This document shows, piece by piece, positions 58,001 through 64,000 of a DNA stretch of 64,000 bases (its first letter is position 1; each line of letters opens with the position of its first letter). The notes below the pieces were generated by a model. It saw only the letters and a list, made by a program, of their open reading frames with translations, was not told where the DNA came from and did not search any database. Source of the stretch: Rhabdornis inornatus (Eukaryota; Chordata; Aves; Passeriformes; Rhabdornithidae); the NCBI GenBank assembly GCA_013397075.1, contig VWZS01000654.1, forward strand, positions 1,451,231 to 1,515,230. The letters are read 5' to 3'. The position numbers and the translations under genes were made by a program.

Positions 58001-61000
58001 TTCTGCAGCAAAGAGATCAGACTATTTTAGAGAAAGATAAAAAGGTAAAAATTACGCCTGCTTAATAAGAACTTTATAATTTTGTTTTCTGTTTTGTTGT
58101 CTCCTAAAAATGTCAAAACAATAAGATAAAGCAAAAGTCAGATACAATTGTTTTATATAGCAGCTTATCAGATCTTAACATTTAAAGGAAAACTTTTGGA
58201 CTCTTGTATTATGGATATATTTTGTCTCTTAAGTCAAAGAGTAATTCATCTTGCCTCACTTCAGCCATGAAGAAGTTAGCCTGTTACTCAGGCTGCATGC
58301 CACAGGTCATGGATAAAGTACCAGACAGTGGTTTGCATGTTTTACATGCTCTTAACTAAATCCTGGCAAAGAGTAGTAACCATTCTGAGTTTAGCATAGT
58401 TTTTATTTAATTTTGAGACTAAAGCAACTCTAGCTGTAATAAGTCAATGTCCAAATTTACATTTGTAGTATATGAAAATTAAGTGGTTTGTTTTTATAGG
58501 ACTGGTAAGCATGTGTACTGTGGGTTGTCAAGACTTTGTGGGTAGTCAGAGACTAGAAGAAAAGCTTGGATTAAGTGGCTGTCAGTCAACAAAGGTTAAG
58601 TGAAATTGTCAGGCCCAAGTGGCTGCAGCAAAACTTTTATAGAAGATTCACCCTTCAAACGAACTAATGACTAACAAGAAAAGAGAAATAACAACAAATA
58701 CACACTTTGATTTGCATTTACTTTATTTCTCTGCCATCTGAAAAACTAGAAGCTTTTAGGACACTGTAGCAGTGGCTCTAGAATGTCTGTTCAGGATTGA
58801 GTAGATTATGAAATTGTATTCCAAACAAATTTATTATATTTTCAAATAAAATTTTGATTGTGAATGCATGGTGGCCTACCTAACATTGATGGTTAAGAAA
58901 GACTCATTCATACTGAAAGGAAAATGTTTCCACTTTTAAACCATAGTTCAGTATCTTAATTTCTATACATAGTTGTGTTTGTAAAGGATATTGACCCTGT
59001 TTTCATTTATGTCACTGTTAAAATGTACCTAGTGTTGGAAGTACTTGCTATTTCAAGCCTGTAAGTGTTTAATGTGAAAGACCTGAACAGTCTGTCATGG
59101 GTTCTCTTTAAGTATTTTCTTCAAAGGCTGGACATTAGGCCCTGATTTCTCTCTTATAAAGCCAGGAGAAGATCATGAGTCAGTATGAAATTCACTTATC
59201 TCTTTATTTTTAATCTTCTGGGCAAAGCTAACAAAAGTGATAGGTAAAGAAATGTCACCTACTTCTGCATAACCACTGCAGTGACTTGTTTTGTGCTATT
59301 TCCATAGGGAGAGCATCTAGTGATTTTCATATTCCCACTGGTAAAACTATTGGACTTCAGAATTCTTCAAACTTAGTCTCCTTCAGGCATGAAATCCTCA
59401 CTTTGAGAATGTCACTTACTTTCTCAGCTGCTGCAGGGAGGAGAAAAGCTGAACACATTATACAATGTTTGCATAGCTGAAAAAATTACAACAAATTAAC
59501 ATACTGTAGATTTTTTTTTTTTTTTTGCTTTGGGATAGTAAATTTGAAGACATGTACTGGGAGAAAAGCCTGAGCTGTACCTGTGGGAGATTGCTGTTAA
59601 GGGCGTGCCTCAAGATTTGTGAAGGGACAGCATTTGAACAGCTTTGAATGCTCCAAAAGTAAAACCTCTGAATTGTATAGCATGGCAACAAAAACAGCTC
59701 AGTATACCAGCTTTACAGATAATACTCATTCATCACTTTCTGTTATGAGTCAGGTTATCAGCCATGTCACTATCAGTGCTTATTGTTTGCAGTACTAGCC
59801 TTGTTTGTCTTTCTAAACAAAATGGTAGTGAGAAACCACAACATTACCATGGGGCCCTGAGACTTCATTATTAGGAGAGGACCACAGTTTGCTGGATGTT
59901 CATAGGTAGTGTGTTTGCTCATCCAGTTGCATACTTCATTGTGGTGCAACACTACCACTAGTTTGTTTTATATTTAGTGTGAGCTATGTGGGTTTGCACC
60001 GGATGCCCTATAGTCTGCAACAGCCGTAAGTGCATGCCTTGGGCAGCAGTATGTGTTCAGTGAGTTATGTACCATTGTAGCAACATACCTGCACTTGGCC
60101 ATTTGACTGAATGTTTTTTGAACAGTATCTGTTTCACTACATGTGATTTGACACATATTAAGGTTGGCAATAGCAGTCTTGGTAATCACTTCAGGAGAGT
60201 GTGCTCTGGTTTGTTATGGCAGGCATCTTTGCTAGGAAAGAGGCTTCATTTCGTAATAAATCTCGAATGTATACATTGTATATATTTATCCTTCTGCTTA
60301 GGACAAAATGTAGCATAAAAGGACACAAAATAATCCTTTTTATTGTCTTCGTAGGGAAAATTTTTTGGGTGTTACCACACCATAAAACTGAGAGATGTAA
60401 CTGAAGATGGTGATAAGCATCTCACAGCTGAAAGAACAGCAAACATTTTAAATCACCAGTCTTGTATTTGAATTTTTTTTGTTGAGGTTTAGCCTTTTTT
60501 ATACAAAATCCTGAGCAAATACATGACTGCAGTTGCTTTCTGCATATAAAATAGGTATACAGACTTTTCAAACTGCTTCTCAAGTGCTGAGCTGTCAATA
60601 CTGCAACAGTAAATAAATACAGTGTTTCCTGAGATTTCTGAGCCTTTGCTAAAGATTTCACATATTGACTAGAAGATCCTGTATCCTGTTGCAGTTCAAG
60701 CAATCTTCATAGGATGATATGTGTTTTTCAGTTGACAGAATTGAAGGCAGACTTCCAGTACCAAGAGTCTAACTTGCGGACAAAAATGAATAGTATGGAG
60801 AAAGCTCACAAGGAAACTGTGGAACAGTTGCAGGTGCGTAATTGCTTATCAATACTTGGGAAATACTTCAGATGGAATCATATATTCAGGTATTCAGGCT
60901 GTTCACTCAGCTTGTCTGCTCAGGATTGTTCACTCCAACGCAGTAGTACCAAGTTCATGAGTGGGCATTGCCATGCCTAGCTTTGGATGCATTGTACAGC

Positions 61001-61573
61001 ACCTCTGCAGTCAACAGACAGTCACCATATGAGTTAAACTGACTCTTTTAACTTTAAAAGGTAAAGCCTTACCTTACATGTTTTCTCAAAGTTTATTTTT
61101 TGTGTCTATTCTCTGACAATTTATCAGTTGTCATGGGATATGGGTCTGATTTAAGCACTCAGCATTAACACATTGACAGTTAGATGTCTCTTGTTAAAGC
61201 ATGATTTATCAGGAAGAAAGCCTGAATTAGTTGCCTTGTAAATCACAGACTGAACAGGCACCCAGTGCAATAGTGGATATATTAAATTTTGCAATATGGA
61301 TGTGGTTACTTTCTCTGTTGAAGACAGAACATGTGTATCAAAAAACATACACAGTTTTTTGAAAAGTGATCATTACCTTCTCTGAATGTTCTTAGCACCT
61401 GCATTTTGAGAATTTGTTCATAAATGCAAAGTGCATGACACTACTATTTCAGTAACTCATACCTTTTTTAATCTGTATTGCAGGCCAAAAACAGAGAACT
61501 GCTCAAACAGGTCGCAGCATTGTCAAAGGGTAAAAAGTTTGATAGAAGTGGGAGTATCCTCACATCTCCTTGA
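51940..61573 (+). CDS. FAM76B: FAM76B (exons 2-10; exon 1 in the gap)
   Basis: Nuclear-speckle protein; in human cells its histidine run targets it to speckles, and it has been linked to hnRNPA2B1 and NF-kB control (established knowledge). Exons: 51940-52004, 52123-52177, 53720-53875, 54786-54982, 56919-56966, 57167-57247, 57909-58044, 60732-60833, 61484-61573. They sum to 930 nt, or 309 codons plus TGA; with 29 residues from exon 1 the protein is 338, one less than human because of nine rather than ten histidines. Layout: paired CxxC zinc-finger-like motifs (about residues 31-130), a Ser-rich and His9 segment (about 150-186), a basic PKKKPK nuclear signal, and a C-terminal coiled coil (about 245-325). 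All junctions fit in phase. The exon 2 donor has an N. No start codon is visible. Confidence 0.95.
52006..52006 (+). other. FAM76B: ambiguous base at the FAM76B exon 2 splice donor
   Basis: N where the T of GT is required. Translating through it gives a false stop-limited frame, so an automatic annotation may miss the junction. Confidence 0.85.
52123..52177 (+). CDS. FAM76B: FAM76B exon 3
   Basis: 55 nt, completes Ser51 and codes residues 52-69 (KTNTICKKCAQNVKQFGT). Contains a CxxC pair. The intron before it (52005-52122) is 118 nt. Acceptor ttttatctctag, donor GTGAGT. Confidence 0.96.
52178..53719 (+). other. FAM76B: FAM76B intron 3
   Basis: Phase-0 intron of 1542 nt. AT-rich with T tracts. 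No repeat family recognised. Confidence 0.8.
53720..53875 (+). CDS. FAM76B: FAM76B exon 4
   Basis: 52 codons, residues 70-121 (PKPCQYCNIIAAFIGTKCQR and onward, ending KEEGRRK). Three Cys pairs (PCQYC, KCQRC, TCEQCKQQC) make this the heart of the zinc-finger-like region. Phase 0-0; donor GTAGGC. Confidence 0.97.
53876..54785 (+). other. FAM76B: FAM76B intron 4
   Basis: Phase-0 intron of 910 nt. A 123-codon minus-strand open frame (54411-54782) has no recognisable similarity. Confidence 0.8.
54786..54982 (+). CDS. FAM76B: FAM76B exon 5 (Ser/His-rich)
   Basis: 197 nt, residues 122-186 plus two bases of Lys187. LLCWLC is the last Cys pair, then LSYKRVLQKTKEQRKSL, a Ser-rich stretch, and nine consecutive His codons (54933-54959) followed by RHSSSHHK. 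The donor GTAAGT at 54983 is required; reading on gives AAG-TAA, a stop. Confidence 0.97.
54933..54959 (+). repeat. FAM76B: nine-codon polyhistidine run
   Basis: CAC/CAT codons mixed (CAC3 CAT CAC2 CAT3), so the run is not a pure trinucleotide repeat. It is the speckle-targeting element in the human protein, which has ten. Confidence 0.9.
54983..56918 (+). other. FAM76B: FAM76B intron 5
   Basis: Phase-2 intron of 1936 nt. No recognised repeat. Confidence 0.8.
56919..56966 (+). CDS. FAM76B: FAM76B exon 6
   Basis: 48 nt micro-sized exon: completes Lys187, codes ISNLSPEQDQGLWKQ and two bases of Ser203. Human reads ISNLSPEEEQGLWKQ. Acceptor cacgtatttcag, donor GTAAAT. The intron after it (56967-57166) is 200 nt. 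Length divisible by three, so skipping keeps frame. Confidence 0.95.
57167..57247 (+). CDS. FAM76B: FAM76B exon 7
   Basis: 81 nt, residues 204-229 with split Ser codons at both ends (HKSSAAIQNETPKKKPKLES and onward, ending SNGD). The PKKKPK stretch (57201-57218) is a likely nuclear localisation signal. Acceptor ttgatttcag. Confidence 0.96.
57248..57908 (+). other. FAM76B: FAM76B intron 7
   Basis: Phase-2 intron of 661 nt. Nothing recognised. Confidence 0.8.
57909..58044 (+). CDS. FAM76B: FAM76B exon 8
   Basis: 136 nt, completes Ser230 and codes residues 231-275 (SSINQSADSGGTDNFVLISQ and onward, ending LEKDKK). LKEEVMSLKRLLQQRDQTIL begins the C-terminal coiled coil. Acceptor tcatttttag, donor GTAAAA. 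Confidence 0.96.
58045..60731 (+). other. FAM76B: FAM76B intron 8
   Basis: Phase-0 intron of 2687 nt, AT-rich, with a T13-type run at 59512-59526. No mobile element recognised. Confidence 0.8.
60732..60833 (+). CDS. FAM76B: FAM76B exon 9
   Basis: 34 codons, residues 276-309 (LTELKADFQYQESNLRTKMN and onward, ending TVEQLQ). Coiled coil, apparently identical to human as recalled. Acceptor tgtttttcag, donor GTGCGT, phase 0-0. Confidence 0.97.
60834..61483 (+). other. FAM76B: FAM76B intron 9
   Basis: Phase-0 intron of 650 nt. Nothing recognised. Confidence 0.8.
61484..61573 (+). CDS. FAM76B: FAM76B exon 10 (terminal, with stop)
   Basis: 29 codons plus TGA, residues 310-338. AKNRELLKQVAALSKGKKFD ends the coiled coil, and the protein finishes SILTSP. 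One conservative change from human (DRSGS for DKSGS). Acceptor ctgtattgcag. Confidence 0.97.
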   Translation, partial: AKNRELLKQVAALSKGKKFDRSGSILTSP

Positions 61574-62315
61574 GGAACTGGTTCTTTGTGGGGTTTGCTA
61601 CTCAATGTACATTTGAGTAATTCTGTGAAGCCCTTAAAATCCTGTGTAGTGGAAAAATATTTTTGCACACCAGATTAGTTGGCATGTTTCCTACATGTTT
61701 TTATAATTAATATGCAGCTTTTTTTAGTTACTGTTCAGATGAAATACTTCAACTGGCTTGAAGAATGTTTTTATTTTTTTGATATTGGAAACCTTTGCCA
61801 GCAATAGTATTAAACAATTGCATAGAGAACATAGCAGTGCTCTCTCTGAAAGGACAACATGCAATAACAAACTAGGTATACTTTTTACAAAGTAGCAGCT
61901 GAGTCTTTTAAACTACACTGATGTCAGCCAAAAGTTTATGAATCTGCAGTGACATTGAACACTGGTTTCTGGCAACTGTTCTTTTACTTTGTATGAAAAT
62001 ATGAATTTGGAATGGAAATCATGGTGCTCTCAAGTGGAACTAAAAAGAGGCTTATGTGTATTGTAAATACGACTGTAACGGTTATATTCTTAGTTATAAC
62101 AAGTAATTAGTGTTTTACATTCTTGTGATAGGGACTGACTGAAAGATTATCTATTGTACAGTAACAGAGGCAGTGTGTTTTTTGTAAGATTTACTGTAGA
62201 CTTTCCTTGCAAGTGCCTTTCTCCAACTGTTTATTTATAGGAATGTTGGTATTTTGTACATAAGGTTTTTATGTTTTAAAATCATGTTTAATAAATGTTT
62301 TATGTAAATATAAAT
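61574..62315 (+). other. FAM76B: FAM76B 3' UTR (short form, inferred)
   Basis: AT-rich sequence from the stop to about 20 nt after the first strong AATAAA. The end is inferred. Confidence 0.6.
62290..62295 (+). terminator. FAM76B: candidate poly(A) signal of FAM76B
   Basis: AATAAA followed by ATGTGTGTAC about 20 nt on, a good GU-rich downstream element. Confidence 0.6.
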
Positions 62316-64000
62316 GTGTGTACAGAGGAATCTGAAACAATGATCAAAGTGGCTAGTGCAGTGCTCGAGGCAGCATTAAGAGCTGGCTAGATGATTGATG
62401 GACAGTGAGTATTCGCTTTAGATGACCTTTGTAGCTTGTGTCTATGAGGTATAGAATTTTATTAGTGCTGCTCATGCCAAACACTTCCTGAACAAAAAAC
62501 AAAATGTTTTTTTGCCACACTGGAGTTTTGTGGTTTGTTTATACATTTTTCCCATTTGGCACAGCACTAATTTTAATTCCACAGCAGACATTGTACTCCA
62601 ATGTTACATCCTTAGCTAGTGATACACACTCAGAGTTTTAAATGCGTTTATTCCCCATTGTCTGATTTAATGTACTTGGTTGTAACTTATGGTGATTCTT
62701 CTTAATGATTTGCAACATTCACATCCCCCACTGAAGATGCACACTGAGAAAAGAGTAGCCAAAACTAATGGTCTTGAAATTAACTGAGGGAATGGATGTG
62801 ATGTCATAGGGTGGGTTATAATGTTCTGGGTGGATTTTCATTCTAAATTACATCAGTTTAAGTTTAGCTCTGCTCCTAATGGACATGAGTCACATTCAGA
62901 AATTTCTATTAAACAATGTAGTATACCCCAAGGTATCTATTCATGAAGGTAAGTTATGAATCAGCATAAAACGAAGTAGACCTACATGGGTAACGGTTTA
63001 AGTCAGCTCTGGATACTGACTGGTAACAGGGTAGCTGTTGACATTTCAGCAAGCTTGTGTAGAAACAGCTATGCATTTTTAATTAAAGAACAAAAGTCTA
63101 TAGACCCTTGGCTGTTCACCCAGGTACTGAACTGTGAACACCTTCTCAATAGTTCAAAGGAGTTCCAGCAGCAAGAGACTACTGAAAAATATGAAAAACT
63201 TGAGCTATCTTGTTTCGTATCATATATGTGTATTTTTATACCCTAAAATCAACTTTGTAAGTTTATAAAAGCTCCTCTTTAAACATATTAAACTAGGGTA
63301 GAGAATGCTGCTATCTTTGGGGTTGTTATTATTTTTTTTAGTATACAAATTTATGACTTTTATTAATTCAGAATTAGTATTTGGGTCATTTTTTTTCCGG
63401 TTTGATGGTGACCCATATTCAGTGAAATGAGTTTTGAAATACAGAAGTGCATAGCAAAATTAAATATTTGAATTGAGATTACTTAATTATATCAATTCTA
63501 GCTGCAGTCAGGACATTTTAAAGAAACAAACAGAAGTTCTGTATGAGAAGTAATTGACTTTATAAATCCCAGTCAAAAGAATTTCTAGGAGTTTAGTTCT
63601 GATTAAATACCTGTGGATTTTCTTACGTGATCTCAACTTTAACATTAATTTTTTAAAGTTCTCAACTAGCCAACTGAATCCCAGTCCTGAGAATTGTGTC
63701 CTGGAGCTGTAGATTATTTACATAATAAACTGATGTTCTTTAAACTTGGATCTGCGAGGAGATTGTTGTACTGTATTGTGCTTTTTAGCCTGTTTCCAGA
63801 TGTTGATTAGCATTGACCAGTAATGGCCATTTTGGCTCAAGTTATTTATGTATTTTAAGCCTGTGAATATTGCAGCCCCCTTTTAGATAGTTTGTCCAAA
63901 TCCACGTTCTACAGTGAAGCTGTTCAGCTGTCCACATGTATAGATTATTGAAATACTGTACTGGCACACATCTGACCGTTGACATTTTGTACCTTTTCTA
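62316..64000 (+). other. downstream of FAM76B, possibly extended 3' UTR
   Basis: AT-rich, no coding exon recognised. A second AATAAA at 63724-63729 with a GT-rich tract near 63764-63785 could end a longer FAM76B transcript of about 2.2 kb 3' UTR. Confidence 0.5.
63724..63729 (+). terminator. FAM76B: candidate distal poly(A) signal
   Basis: AATAAA followed by TTGTTGTACTGTATTGTGC. Plausible alternative end of FAM76B. Confidence 0.4.

Overview
The window is nuclear DNA from a vertebrate, almost certainly a bird. It holds three multi-exon protein genes with GT-AG introns. Several antisense CR1 LINE tails and fragments that resemble avian endogenous-retrovirus LTRs lie between the exons. No bacterial, organellar or CRISPR-like feature was seen. 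The gene order MTMR2 > < CEP57 | FAM76B > matches the conserved vertebrate block known from human 11q21.

Layout. Positions 1-27.2 kb (+ strand) hold the 3' part of MTMR2, a myotubularin-family 3-phosphoinositide phosphatase. Thirteen coding exons are present (human-type exons 3-15); exons 1-2 lie upstream of the window. The spliced reading frame is 581 codons plus stop and fits residues 63-643 of the human-length protein, which puts the active-site cysteine at residue 417. About 27.2-28.5 kb is the tail-to-tail intergenic stretch, with one CR1 copy. Positions 28.5-51.25 kb (- strand) hold CEP57, a centrosome and microtubule-binding coiled-coil protein. All 11 coding exons are present and give 501 codons plus stop. 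Positions 51.2-52.0 kb are a CpG-rich, TATA-less, CCAAT-rich divergent promoter containing an assembly gap of 122 N. Positions 51.9-62.3 kb (+ strand) hold FAM76B, a nuclear-speckle protein with Cys-rich zinc-finger-like motifs and a run of nine histidines. Exons 2-10 are visible. Exon 1, with the start codon, is presumably inside the gap.

The three genes are not known to act in one pathway. MTMR2 works in endosomal phosphoinositide turnover, CEP57 in centriole/spindle function, and FAM76B in nuclear speckles. CEP57 and FAM76B share one promoter region and are probably co-expressed.

Repeats. CR1 tails lie at about 16.5-17.7, 27.4-27.7, 33.4-34.1 and 38.55-38.7 kb, all on the - strand. An LTR-retroelement relic (LTR, primer-binding site, leader) lies at about 31.65-34.5 kb in CEP57 intron 9, with a CR1 embedded in it. 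A second probable LTR fragment is near 40.4-40.7 kb.

I found no undescribed system. The items most worth a second look are the missing GC-rich first exon and N-masked splice donor of FAM76B, the CCAAT array of the shared promoter, the two short upstream ORFs of CEP57, and the run of weak splice donors in CEP57. Family knowledge and human residue numbers are recalled, not looked up. Exon edges were read by hand, and each was checked by whether the codon count and splice phase agree.
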